Source: Nymphaea colorata
Lineage: Eukaryota; Streptophyta; Magnoliopsida; Nymphaeales; Nymphaeaceae
NCBI RefSeq assembly: GCF_008831285.2
Contig: NC_045148.1
Location: forward strand, 20,949,002-21,013,001
Length of the DNA: 64,000 nt
Direction: 5' to 3'
Below the pieces are notes generated by a model. The model ran no database searches. It was not told the DNA's origin and saw only the letters and a program-made list of their open reading frames with translations. Of this stretch, positions 30,004 to 42,899 are shown piece after piece (position 1 is the stretch's first letter; each line of letters starts with the position of its first letter). The position numbers and the translations under genes were made by a program.

Positions 30004-33000
30004 ATGGTGGATAACAAAATTGATTTTGGTACTAGCCGTATGATTAGCCTAAATGGGACTAATTATAGTCTATGGAAAAATAAGATGAAAGATCTCTTAT
30101 ATGTGAAGGCTATGCACCTCCCTGTTTTTTCCAAAGAAAAGCCTACTTCTAAGTCTGATGAGGAATGAAAATTTGAACACAAACAAGTTTGTGGTTTCAT
30201 TCGACAATTTGTGGATGAAAATATTTATAACCATATCCAAGATGAAAATCATTCATGTAGTTTGTGGGAAAAATTAGAAAATCTTTATGCCTCCAAGACA
30301 GGAAGTAGTAAATTATTTCTTCTAAAATGATTGATGAATTTGAGATTCAGGGAGGGCAGTTCAGTGTCAGATTTTCTAAATGATTTTCAGGGATCACCAG
30401 TCAGTTATCCAGTATGGGTGTTAAATTTGAAGATGAGATTTTGGGATTATTATTGCTTGCTACTTTGCCTGATTTGTGGGAGACATTTAGAGTCTCGCTT
30501 ACTAATTCTGCAGCTAATGGGGTAGTTTCTTTAGAGACTGTTAAGTCAGGTATTCTCAATGAGGAAATGATAAGAAAATCCCAGGCTTGCTCTTCTTAGA
30601 CAAAGGTTCTTTTCACAGAGAACAGGGGGAGGAGTAAATTCAAGAGTGACAGGGGCAGAGATAAAAGCAGAAGCAAGTCTAAATCGAGATATAAGAATTT
30701 GGAATGCCACCACTGTGGAAAGAAAGGACACATAAAGAAGTACTGCTTCCAATTGAAGAAGGAGAATAAAATTGGAGAGAAACAGGAGAAGAAAAATGAC
30801 CGAGATGATAATGTCGCAGCTGCTGCACAACATGAAATGTTCATTGTTTGTAATGCTGTCATGGTTAATGTTGCGAGAGATGATACTTGTTGGCTTGTTG
30901 ATAGTGGTTCAGCTTTTCTTGTTACGTCCCATAAGGATTTTTTCTCTTCATATATTTCTGGTGATTTTGGCACTTTGAGAATGGATAATGGTTCTTTGTC
31001 TTATGTTGTAGGCAGAAGCGACGTCATTCTGAAGAATGCGAATGAAGCTCTATTGAAGCTGACAGACGTGAGCATGGAAGCTTACCAGAGGTTCCTTAAT
31101 TATTGCTCGAGGCAAAAGATGCAGCAATAATCTTTATACTATGCAGGCATTGATTTCCAGAGACATGGTACATGTGACACAAGATGAGGAATCTATTGAG
31201 TTTTGGCATAGGAGGCTGAGACATATGAGTGACAAGGGACTGAAATTCTTGATCAAGAAGAATCTTCTAGAAGATGTAAAGAAGGATAAACTTGACAAAT
31301 GCAGTCATTGTTTTGCAGGAAAGCAGACGCGGGTCTCTTTCAAGAGTCATCCACCTTCCAGAAAGTCAGTAGCACTTGAGTTGGTTCATACAGATGTATG
31401 CGGTCCAATGAAAGTAAATTTACATGGTGGTGCACTTTATTTCGTTACATTTATTGATGATTTTTCCAGGAAAGTTTGGGTCTATTCTTTAAAGAGGAAA
31501 GACCAAGTCCTTGGTGTTTTTAAGGACTTTTATGCACTGGTTGAAAGGCAGTCAGAAAAGAAGCTGAAGTGTGTTCACAGCGATAATGGGAGAGAGTATA
31601 TTGGTTTATTTGATGAGTATTGCAGATCTCATGACATCAGGTACCAGAAGACTCTACCTAAGACTCCACCTAAGTCTCCTCAGTTGAATGGTGTGGTAGA
31701 AAGAATGAACAGGGCACTCATGGAGAGGGCTAAATGTCTTCTATCTGAAGCTAAATTATCTGATTCTTTTTGGTATAAAGCTTTGCATACTGCTGCTTAT
31801 GTGATTAACTTGTCTCCACATGTTCCTTTGGATGATGATGTTCCTAACAGAGTTTGGTATGGAAAGGATGTATCCTGTGAGCACTTACGTGTATTTGGAT
31901 GCAAGGCATTTGTGCATATACCAAAGGATGAGAGATCAAAGTTAGAATAAAAAAGCAGGCAGTGCGTGTTTTTGGGTTATGGCCATGATGAATTTGGTTA
32001 CATATTGTATGATCCAGTTGGGAAGAACCTTGTCAGAAGCAGGGATATGGTATTTGCTGAAGATCAGGATATTGAGGATATTCATAAAACAGTAAATGAT
32101 TCTTCTCATAGCAGCTATCAGCCAGTTGATGTGGAGCCTATTCCCTTGCAGAACGCTCCAAAAGTAGTACCAGATGAGTCTATTGGGCAGATGCATGATA
32201 GAGAAGAACAAATAGACATGTCATATATTCCTAATTCAGATGACGAAGGTGACAATCATAATTTGGAGGGTTCTTCCTCAGATGTAGATCGGCAATGGAG
32301 ATCCACGAGGGAGCGGCGTTCCTCAACTAGATATCCCGCACATGACTATATTTTGTTGACGGACAGTGGTGAGCCTAAATGCTATGAAGAAGCTATGCAT
32401 GATGTGCACAAGGAAAAGTGGATGGAAGCCATGAAAGATGAGATGCAGTCACTTTACGACAACCACACCTTCAAGCTTGTGGAAATGCCCCAAGGCAAAA
32501 GGACATTTTGAAACAAATGCGTTTTTAGAGTGAAGCATGATGAAAACTCTCTAAACCCAAGATACAAAGCTAGGTTGGTTGTGAAGGGGTTCAATCAGAG
32601 GAAAGGAGTTGACTTTGACGAGATATTCACACCGGTGGTCAAGATGTCGTATATCAGAATTGTTCTTAGTTTGGCAGTCAGTCTTGATTTGGAGATCGAG
32701 CAGATGGATGTGAAGATAGTTTTTTTTCATGGTGATCTTGATGAGGAAATTTACATGATGCAACCCGAAGGTTTTCTTGTGAAAGGTAAAGAAAACCATG
32801 TTTGCAGATTAAAGAAAACTTGTATGGTCTGAAGCAGACACCTAGGCAGTGGTACAAGAAGTTCGAGTCATTTATGGGAGAGTATGACTATACCAAGACT
32901 ACTTTATATCACTGCGTCTTCGTGAAGAAATTCTCAGGTGATGATTTTATCATTTTGTTGATTTATGTTGATGACATGCTTATCGTTGGAAACAATATAT

Positions 33001-33921
33001 CGAGAATTTCAAGCTTGAAAAAGGAGTTGAGCAAGCCTTTCGCTATGAAAGACTTGGGACTGCTAGTCAGATTTTGGGTATGAAGACCACGCAAGATAGG
33101 AAGTCGAAGAAGCTATGGCTATCTCAGGAGAAGTACATTGAAAAGGTACTTTAAAGATTTCACATGGACAAGGCAAAACCTGTTAGCACCCCTTTTGCAC
33201 CGCATTTCAAGTTGAGCACCAAGAAGAGTCCAATGACAGATTCATAAAAGGAAGATATGGAGAAGATTCCATATGCCTCAGCCACAAGTAGTCTGATGTA
33301 TGCTATGGTATGTACTAGACCTGATATTGCTCATTCAATTGAAGTTGTTAGTCGGTTTGTCTCAAATCCTGGAAAGAAACACTGGGAAGCAGTTAAATAA
33401 ATTTTGAGATATCTTCGTGGGACTAGCAGTTTTTCACTTTGTTTTGGGGCAGGAAAATCTATTCTTGTTGACTATACAGATTCAGACATGGCACGAGACA
33501 GTGATGGGAGAAGATCTATATCCATATATTTATTGACATATGTAGGTGGTGCAGTTTCTTGGCAATCCAGACTTCAAAAATGTGTAGCATTATCTACTAC
33601 TGAAGCAGAGTTTATTGCAGCTATAGAGGCGAGCAAAGAGCTCCTATGGATGAAGAAGTTCATGCAGGAACTTTAGTTCAGTTAAGACGAGTATGAGTTT
33701 TACTGTGACAGTCAGAGTGTTATTCACCTTGGAAAGAATTCTACCTTTTATGCAAGGTCAAAGCATATAGATGTGAGGTATCATAAGATACGTGATGTTC
33801 TAGAGTCGAGATCCATATAGATAATAATCCTACAGATATAATGACAAAATTTCTACCTAAAGAGAAGCATGATATGTGTAGAGACTTAGTTGGGACGACT
33901 GCCTTTAAGGCAGCATATTAA
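30004..33921 (+). pseudogene. Copia-2 gag-pol, unit A, inactivated
   Basis: Gag begins at the ATG at 30004 with [17 protein letters not shown] and is cut by TGA at 30166. It continues with LWEKLENLYASKTGSSKL, a further TGA at about 30329 and TAG at 30598. Next come CHHCGKKGHIKKYC (CCHC knuckle, 30705-30746), WLVDSGSA (protease), FWHRRLRHMSDKGL (integrase zinc region), the integrase core with HTDVCGPM and HSDNGREY, YVDD of reverse transcriptase (32964-32975), and RNase H with STTEAEFIAAIEASKELLW. It ends in an intact-looking C-terminus and TAA at 33921. The protease-integrase linker is unusually short, suggesting an internal deletion. Gag resembles the TNT1/Tork lineage. Confidence 0.9.
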
Positions 33922-33972
33922 TTTTGTTCATTTTGCAGGTATGTTTCCTCTCTTGAAGTTGGAGGGGGAGTT

Positions 33973-34606
33973 TGTTGGGTCGGGTCCAGCCTCAAGAGAA
34001 GACCTGACCCGGCCCGTCACTTAAGTGACGGGCGGGAGAAATAAAGGGGAGGGCACCCGATGGTGCCCCCCATTCTTTTCTTACGTCTCTCTCTCTTTTA
34101 GGGTTTTCTTTTGGGAAAAGGAAAAGAAAGGGGGAGCAATTCATGTGGCTACACAACAAGAGAGAAGGAGAAGAGGAAAGGAGAGAATGAGAAGAGGAAG
34201 GCAAGGAAGAGAAGGTTGCGAGCACTTGGCTCGAGCAAAATTCGATTCCAAGAAGGAAGCCAGACGCATCTCCTCCCAATCCATCAGTGATATTTCTCTT
34301 CTTTTCTCATATAGTTTTGATGAGATATTATTGTTTGAGGGTTGGCTTTGTATAGCCCATCGTGGGATAGTTATATCATTGATTATAGTGGATTGAGTTT
34401 TAGTCGTAGTACCCTGTGGTTTTTACCCTCATTGTTTTTGAGGGGTTTTCCACGTAAAAATCTTCTTGTGCAGTTTGTGATTGTGATTACTTTGCTTGGA
34501 TTGCTTGGTAGTTGATTCGTTGCTCATTACATGATCGATTTGGGATATATTTTGTTGTTGAATCAATTTTAGTAGATTCGTGTCCTATCCGTTTTTTATC
34601 CCAACA
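33973..34606 (+). repeat. Copia-2 3' LTR, unit A
   Basis: 634 bp with the same ends and the same CCCGTCACTTAAGTGACGGG palindrome (about 34014). Preceded by GGAGGGGGAG at 33961-33970. Confidence 0.93.
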
Positions 34607-35569
34607 AGTGGGAGTTTCGGTATGCTACCAACATCGCGACATCTGCTTAAGTCGAGGCTCTCAAGTAGAGGGAAGGTGTCCAAGCCTGAGTGCAAGCCGC
34701 GGCATGCATAACTGTAGCTCACAAAATGCGGGCTGAAGTCCACGTGAGTTAACGAAGAGAGATGACTGAAGTCAGCCCCACCTGCCCACTCGAACTGCTG
34801 GCCGATGGAAGAGAAACTCCATCTCTCCAGTGAGCGGAGATGGAAGAAACTTGAAGGAAGCGCTTTCAAGAGATCAGTACCTCCCATGCTTAGCCTTTTC
34901 AGTTTCAATATACCTCCGAAGAAATCAGGGATGTCTCTGATGCCTTTGCAGCCCTCAATTGATAAGTCCTCAAGGTTTTCCAGCGATCTGATGGAAGCTG
35001 GCAAAGCAACGAGTGAGCTGCATCCTTCAATTTTCAGTTTCCGGAGGTTGGTCAAGAGGCCGATGGATTCCGGAATACTTGGTATCTCCCCTTGACTTAT
35101 TTGGAACTCCGTTAAGGATTTCAGCCTTCCGATCAGTTTCGGGAGTTGCTTCAGCGACCGGCACCGGCATAAAGATAGCAACTTCAGATTCACCATGAGC
35201 GTCACAGATTCAGGCAAACCTGTTAGATTGGTAGCGTTGAGGATGAGGTTCTTCAATGATGTCAAATTTCCCAAATTCTCTGGCAAGGTTGAAACATTGG
35301 AGTATCCGTGAAGGTCCAGCGTCTCCAAGCAACTGAAGCGAGAGATGGTATCAGGTATTTGCTCCAGAGAAGAGCACTCTCTCAGGTTCAAGCAAACCAG
35401 GCTACGGAGGTGGCCGATGGATTCATCGACTCGTCTCAAACTGGTGCATCCATCAAATATCAACTTGGCTACGTTCGGTATCCACCTAAAATCTGGAGTT
35501 CCCCTAAGGTTCTTGCACCGCCCAAGATCGAGGACATTCAATTGGCCAAATGACCATGCCTGAAACAAC
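34607..35569 (-). pseudogene. TNL LRR exon, proximal part (TNL-1), open up to the insertion
   Basis: On the minus strand it starts after acceptor GTTTCAG and is open for about 320 codons: WSFGQLNVLDLGRCKNL, then about twelve LRRs of 22-24 residues with the TNL LxxLxxLxLxxCxxL pattern (for example LVCLNLRECSSLEQIP, LEDLSIEGCKGIRDIP). It runs to SIPKLP, where the Copia-2 LTR interrupts and a stop soon follows. The leucine-rich repeats would form the recognition surface. The exon belongs with the NBS exon at 36283-37167 through a 713-bp intron. No mutation other than the insertion is seen in this exon, unlike its sister at 57371-58310. Confidence 0.85.
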
Positions 35570-36282
35570 TATGAGACTCGCGTATCAGCAAAATGAAAAT
35601 GATGCAGGTCTGAATACTGCAATGTCCTAGACCTAAACTGAACCTCAAGCATGAATTCACTTGTGGCCAGCCTTAACCTCAGTACGACACGAATGCAGGA
35701 GTACTTTTCATGTTTTGTTTGGAAATTTTCAAGAGCCCTTAAGCTCATTTGGATCAAGCTTCAAAAGAAAAAAGGCAAGTTATAGTAAGAAAACAATCTC
35801 TAGGTACGCATTGTATTGAGGAAGACGAAATTTCTCTCTACTTGGAGGTAAAATAACATTTTTGTCACCAACAAATAAGGCTCAAAATAAAATATTTAAT
35901 ACCCGAAAGGGAGGTAGGTCAAAAAAAAAAATCAAAGCCTTTGTAGCCGAAAATTTTCAACTCATTTTACCCAAATAAATATTTTTAAGTGCATTTGAAA
36001 ATGTTCTCTTACTTCAAAGATAAATGCACAGAGGCATTTAATTTTGGTATACATCCAAACACGTTTTTTTAAGAGAAACATCCAAACGCATCCGTAACTG
36101 CTGACAATAATAAAACATTCCCTCAAGTTTTCCATTTTATGAAGGCTGCACTCGTCCATCAGTAAAGAAATGGCATCAAACTTTCTGCATTATTAACTAA
36201 AAGAAAAGAAAAGAAAGAACAATATGGAGCTGATACTTGTTTTTCCTGTAGCACGTTTAACGTTTCCTCATTTTCCCATTAC
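35570..36282 (-). other. TNL intron between NBS and LRR exons (TNL-1)
   Basis: Canonical ends on the minus strand: CAG|GTAATG at 36283/36282 and GTTTCAG|GC at 35570/35569. AT-rich, no other feature. Confidence 0.7.
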
Positions 36283-37167
36283 CTGCTCGGCACTGAGCTT
36301 TGCTGCCGAACAATCTGTCTTCCCATGTCTCGAATTTGATCATGCATTTCAAACTCCCCCGTCTTATCACTTATTCTGATGAGAGATTTACGCTCTAAGA
36401 TTCGAATTGCAGGAATTGGAGAGTTTAGAACCTTTCCACATGGAAACCGCATTCTTTCTGTCCTTCCCAATGAAAAAACATGCTATATCCAAGAATATGC
36501 ACTTTGTTTCCTCATCAAGTCCGTCGTAGCTAATTCTCAATCTCTCATGAACTTCTTTATCTTGGACTCTTTTCAGCTTTTCCAACATCGAGTTCCATTC
36601 GTCAAAACTTTCGATATCATAGAAGAGCGACCCAAATACTTTAAGGCATAAAGGTAAACCACCAGCAACAACTTTCTCCGACAATTCGCCGTATTCCGGC
36701 CTTGGCTCAGGCTGCCCAAACGCATGCCAACTGAAAAGTTGAAGCGATTGGGCACAATCCAATTCTGCAAGCTTGTAGATGACATGCAGCCGCGAACTTA
36801 GCACCTTTTCATCTCTAGTGGTGATGATGATTCTGCTTTTACCACCAAACCAATCTCGACTACCAGCCAATTCGTCAAGTCGATCTTTATGATCAACGTC
36901 GTCGATAACAATAAGAACTTTCTTACCACCAATTCGTCTTCTGATTTGGCTGATGCCTTCGTCCTTGTTGCTTATACGTGTTTTATTGTCCCTGAAAATG
37001 TCACGGAGCAGCTGTTCTTGCAAGGTGACAACGCCATTGGCATGTGATGATACTTCTCGGACGTTTGCAAGAAAGCTGCAGGCTTCGAAACTGGAATGTA
37101 ATCTGTTATAGACTGCTTTGGCAAGGGTGGTCTTGCCGATCCCGCCCATCCCGCAGATGCCGACCAT
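36283..37167 (-). pseudogene. TNL NBS exon, unit B (TNL-1), best preserved copy
   Basis: On the minus strand it is open for 259 codons from MVGICGMGGIGKTTL. P-loop at residues 6-14, kinase-2 LIVIDDVD at 85-92 (Asp at the end marks the TIR class), RNBS-B SRIIITTRD at 111-119, GLPL GGLPLCLKV at 169-177, RNBS-D FLDIACFF at 225-232. It then goes out of frame near 36430; the frame after the shift carries EFEMHDQIRDMGRQ (MHD motif) to the donor at 36283. It lacks the nonsense codon of units A and C and has two residues fewer before GLPL. Stops lie directly upstream of the first Met, with no splice acceptor in place, so TIR and linker are missing. Dead by frameshift, truncation and the Copia-2 insertion downstream. 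Confidence 0.88.
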
Positions 37168-37872
<705 letters not shown>

Positions 37873-39234
37873 AGCTATAGACTCTCATATACTAATTTGG
37901 TCGGAATTATCTAGCAATCGATTCCAAAAAGATTCAGCTGTTAAGATTAAATTGCAAATATACAAGGCAATTGTATTTTTAAGAGTTCAAAATTCTTATC
38001 CCAAACAGGAGTTTCATTTAAGGAATCTCATTTGTTTCCTTCTTTCTCTTTTTCTTTCCCTCTCTCATCCTTTGAAGCATATTTCAAACTCTTGAAAAAA
38101 CAATTTGGTTTCTACATTTACAACTTAATTTTTACCATCTGATCTCCTTGGGTTTTGGAATTGGTAGCTCTATGATTCCCATCAAAATCTATTATATGAG
38201 TTTGACAGCTACTTGTTTTCATCCAAACACACACGCGACATCATAAACTTACATTTTTTTCTTTTATATTTTAGAATTTAAACAATTGGACGTCATTCTG
38301 CAATTGGATTTATAGAACGGCTTTAATATAACGAAAACGGCCTTTGAACCTACAAACTTTTACCTACGTAGGCCTAGTAAGATTGTATCTTGCGTAAGAT
38401 TTGAACCCCTCACCAGCCGTCTATCAACACACTCAGCACACATAAACTTTGACATTGATTTTCACACTTGAACGACTGCTACTGAAGAGGAGAATGGGAG
38501 AGTCCCTTACTCTCTAGAGCATCTACCATGGAAAAACGTGGAAGGTTCTTGAATACCTTATAACTTGTTTCTATATATGTGCTTAGCAAATATTCTTCAA
38601 TAATGTTTTTTATTTGGCTAATTACACGGTTTCCTGGAGGAATCTATATCAATTAGAATTTTAATGAATCATGATGATCTCAAAGAGAACTGTTCTAGTA
38701 CATAATATGTTTCTTTGCACGGTAAATAGCCAAAACACAACGTTGAAACTAGAGAAGCATTCTTTTAAGAGTCAAAGAAAGATTGAAACTTTACTAGTGC
38801 TTGTACCATTAACTAGACCCGATTCAACATGTACCCAGTTGCCTTTCTGCATACCCCTGTACCCATGTTACTGAAGGGGCGTTTGGTAACAAGAACACTG
38901 CATTTTTTGGAACAAGTAAAATGTGAAATATCATCTTCTAAATCTCTTTCCAGATCCAATCCATTTGAGACGATACTTTAGCCTTCGACGCCAAGATTTA
39001 TCACACGAGAAAAGAGATAACTGCTGATATTTCATTACTCATTGACAATGAAAGATAAATGTTTATTTCTTGTTTTCCTTTTTATATTCATAATACTGAC
39101 ATTCTGGGTCACTAGCCAATTACCCCAACTCGTCTCCATAGTATGGGTATTGATAAATTCATCTCTGCTTTTTAATTAAGAATTGCAATGAGTTCTTGAT
39201 GATAATAGTCAGTGAATGACAATTTTGATTCTCT
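37873..39234. other. spacer between head-to-head TNL and NB-LRR, unit B
   Basis: Same content as the unit A spacer, without the one-base deletions; no gene recognised. Confidence 0.5.
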
Positions 39235-39407
39235 AGAGTCAACCAGCCATCTAACCAAGGCCATTCACCTGAAGTACATAGATGGTCGAGAAAAAAAAAA
39301 CAAGGACAAAAAAGATATAAACTAATACTAAATGATGATAGTCATCACCTTTTTCTCCTTGTTGTTTTCTGAGATTGGATGACCATGGTTAGATGGCTCA
39401 GTGACTA
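39235..39407. mobile_element. short foldback MITE 1, unit B
   Basis: Copy of the unit A element, 173 bp, at the homologous place. Confidence 0.5.
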
Positions 39408-39416
39408 TGAAAAGTT

Positions 39417-39702
39417 AGAGTCACCCAGCCATGTAATATGCACCGTCTAATATGATGGATGGTTAAGAAAAAAGAAGAAAAAAGTGATAGGCATTTTTGT
39501 CATTTAAAATTAGTCTATATGTTATTTTCTGCTATCTAACGAAGGTCATCCATCTAAAGCAGACATATGGTTGAGCGAAAAACAAAGAAAATAATGTGTA
39601 AACTAATATTAAATGACGAAAATGTCCATCACCTTCTTCTTCTTCTTTTTTCTTAACCATTCATCATGTTAGACGGTACAAATTATGTGGCTGGGTGACT
39701 CT
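39417..39702. mobile_element. foldback MITE 2, unit B
   Basis: Copy of the unit A element, 286 bp, with arms ending AGAGTCACCCAGCC. Confidence 0.7.
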
Positions 39703-39718
39703 ATCTAAAAAGCTAGTC

Positions 39719-39805
<87 letters not shown>
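39719..39805. repeat. (TA)n(GA)n microsatellite, unit B
   Basis: About 54 bp of TA and about 32 bp of GA, the shortest TA tract of the three homologous loci. Confidence 0.95.
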
Positions 39806-39807
<2 letters not shown>

Positions 39808-40553
39808 GATAAATAAAAATATATAAGAAAATTTAGGGACAAGAAGTCCCCTAAATACAAAAACAAATCACATAAACAAAATATAAAAAGGGAATATATA
39901 AGTTAGTAGCACAATAAAACATAATAAGAGAGGTGGAGAGAGAGTGGACAGATGAAACAACAGAGTCACCCAGCAATAGATGAAGAAGGACGGTGCCGTA
40001 GCCGAATAGCAAAGTGAACATCTCCCTGCACAAAGCATGCCACAGATTCCGACGATGAGAAGGTGTCCCTGAAGACCCTGTTTTTTGGGTTCCTTCTAAA
40101 GAGAGAGAGAGAGAGAAACAAAGACTATGTTAGTCTTAAATGTGAGTCAGCTATGACACTGCAGGGTCACCGTTTAAGTGTCTCATTCATTTTTCTTACC
40201 ACGGAAGGGGCCATATGAATTGGAAGTTAAGCTGCCATTGTCATGGTTCTGGTATTATCGGTTTCGTCTTTGGGAACGCACCATGTCGCTTTCGTTTAAC
40301 AGGTCAAAGAGCGCAACTTCTCGACCAAGAAAAGCACAGACGACAATGCTTGTATTCAACGTGTTAGTGCACGAAAGCCAACTGTTTACCAAACGAATCT
40401 CACAAGGGATGCCTGGGTTTGGCAAATGAAACCCATTTTTTTTAGTTTACCTTCATTTGTTTAATCTCAAAATGTCACCTCTTCCCTCTCTGCTTTGAAT
40501 AAGCAAACAATAAATAATCTACATAAACGACATTCTGCATGACTACCATGTGC
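39806..40553. other. promoter-side spacer upstream of NB-LRR, unit B
   Basis: Nothing recognised beyond short GA runs; the region upstream of the TATA box at 40554. Confidence 0.4.
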
Positions 40554-40562
40554 TATATATAG
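40554..40562 (+). promoter_or_regulatory. TATA box of NB-LRR gene, unit B
   Basis: TATATATAG, 94 bp before donor AAAG|GTAAGT at 40655/40656; conserved in all three units. Confidence 0.5.
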
Positions 40563-40585
40563 TCAATCGATCAATTGTAGGATTC

Positions 40586-40655
40586 ATCTCTCTTAATTCC
40601 TCTAACTTAAATCTTGGTTCTCCTTACATCGTTCTGCGTCATCTCTCTCCTAAAG
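40586..40655 (+). other. probable noncoding first exon of NB-LRR gene, unit B
   Basis: CT-rich leader ending CCTAAAG|GTAAGT. The start is an estimate from the TATA position. Confidence 0.45.
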
Positions 40656-42868
40656 GTAAGTAATTCAATTACCTTTTGTGATATATAATGATACTTTACA
40701 TGTAATTCGTTTTATTGAGTTAAACTTAGAACACGTTGATTACTTTGGGTGGTCAAAGGAGTTTCCTTAGTTACTAATTAAACTGAACCTTAGTCTTTTG
40801 ATCTTGGAGAATCCGGCAAAAGATTTGTGGTGAATTATCACGAGTCAGGACCTTATAACAGTATCGACGTCGCCGGATTGTATACTCCGACGCTGAAATG
40901 ATAGGCCGGGTAACTTGCAAAAATAGGAATAAGTTCAAGAGATTTCATGAACCTGAATCGCATGTTCAAGGACAAGGTTTTAAATCCTGTAAGGAAAACG
41001 AGATTTAATAGTTAGTTGGATTCTCCGTGGCATACGATTGGTATCTGATTCTGATGGATATCTGAATCTAGCAACCAGTAAAGATTTGGGTCTTGTAGTT
41101 CATTTTGCTGTGAATCTGTACATCTAATAATTAATTGGATTCTATGCCCACTCGTGTCTGCTTCCGATGGATATCTGAATCCAATAATCAGTAAAGATTT
41201 GGATCTGGTATTTCACTTTGCTGTGAGTCCAAATTGAGTTTAATTACAAGTGTCTTATCAATTTGAGTTTGATCCCTTTGGGTTTTTTGGCAATTGGAAC
41301 AGTAACATACCATACTATGTATATGCTCCATAGTACACCAAACATTGACTTGGATCTCCTGGCTCCGGAACTGATTCCCATCTCCTAAACGTCTTCCCCT
41401 TGGAGAACTCTTTGTCTTAGATTATTTCATTGGATTTCGTCAGATTTATGAATTCATATGGCTGATTTACTACTAAATCATACTTTTGTCAAAAAAGTCC
41501 AAGATAATTTACTGCAATCCATTTTTAGGATACTTGACAGAAATCCTGTAAGCAGCTCAAAGTTTGAGTAATTTAAACGAAATTTTCCTAAATGAAACAA
41601 ATCCATTCATTTGACTAATTGTGGTTGAAATTAGCTTTGGTTTTCCAAAATTAGCGAAAGATATATCAAACAAAAAAAGAAAAATAAGAGAAGTTCAAAT
41701 ATTTGACAACAAATTGGGGAAATGGAGTAACAATGAGGTTTCATCAGTCTTAAGAGAAAAAAAAAAAACATAAGGCGTTCAGCAATAACAAAATACAAGA
41801 TAATTTAAAACTCTAAAAGTATAATTAAGTAATGGCATGACACGAATCGATGCTAAAACCATATTATTTTCCATAAATTTAATCAAATAGGTCGACTCTG
41901 GCTTGATTCCAATTGATTTTAGCAACATTGGTGCGAAGCAATATAACTTGCCAAAGGGGTACCCATTTCTCACTATTATTATTACTATTGTTATTATCTT
42001 ATTATTATTACCATGACCTGTTAATTTCAAATAAAATAATTTTTACTATTGTGAACAAGTCTATTTTAATCTCTTAAATTGTAACGCACGTCAGTTTGTC
42101 AATCGAATGCCTTGACCAAAAATGTAGAAACACCAAACATGCTTGCCACTCCCCATACCTTTTCTCCAACTCATTCTTAGCCATCTTAATTTACAGATTA
42201 TGCAAAATTCATCGTTAACCATCTTAGTTTACAAAAAAAAAAAAATTCCTTCCTTTCTTCATGTGAGGGGAAACCTCTTGAACAAGGGTTGTAACCCTTT
42301 CCTTTCTCCTGCCCCTCATTCAAGGCTGTTTGATATACTCGTCAACTAACGTGTAGTATTATCATTGTTGTCAAGATGTTCGATTGAGATAGAAACATAA
42401 TAAGAGTGGAATAACGTGGTTCAGCTATTAGATGCCTACATCCATGAACTGAGTGATCTATTTCACTTAATTCTCATCAGCCGAATTACAATATATTCTC
42501 TTTTATATATAGCAAAGGCTAGAACCGTTAAGCCAAATAAGAGTATAAGAGCACAGCAGCTGCCTAGAATATTAGCGGCCCATCAATCTGACCAACTACG
42601 TCAAGTTCTTCGGGCAAAAAATATCACTAGGACAAAAAAAACATCATTGCTCTCAAACCAACTATCTATCTGATGAAACGCTTAGCGAGAAAAGCAAGGA
42701 CTTCCATTCCTCACCTGTACATCGTTTTTTCTCTGCCAATGTGCACGTCTTTTTACTTGAAATCGGGTGAAGAATGTGGATGGAGGAAAGACCTGACTTT
42801 CTTCATTGATGGTGTTTTTTCAAGGTTGAGATAAGTTATTAACTCATGCACATATCTCTCCTTTGCAG
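40656..42868 (+). other. leader intron of NB-LRR gene, unit B (LTR-like scrap at about 42366-42676)
   Basis: From GTAAGT to CTCCTTTGCAG, 2213 bp. The coding start at 42900 is 31 bp past the acceptor. It contains the same LTR-like remnant as in unit A. Confidence 0.4.
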
Positions 42869-42899
42869 ATCTATTGACACATCCCATTCTGTCTCAGAC

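Larger units (their letters stand above)
29333..34606 (+). mobile_element. Copia-2 (TNT1-like) LTR retrotransposon inserted in TNL exon, unit A
   Basis: Plus-strand Ty1/copia element of 5274 bp with LTRs TGTTGGG...CCCAACA (652 and 634 bp), primer site TGGTATCAGAGCC and purine tract GGAGGGGGAG. Flanks are GGTGG (29328-29332) and AGTGG (34607-34611), a 5-bp target duplication with one later change. It lies inside the LRR exon of the minus-strand TNL, in opposite orientation. The coding region is full of shared stops. LTR-to-LTR differences (roughly 25 substitutions plus several indels by manual count) exceed those between the unit A and B left LTRs (about 5). Confidence 0.95.
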
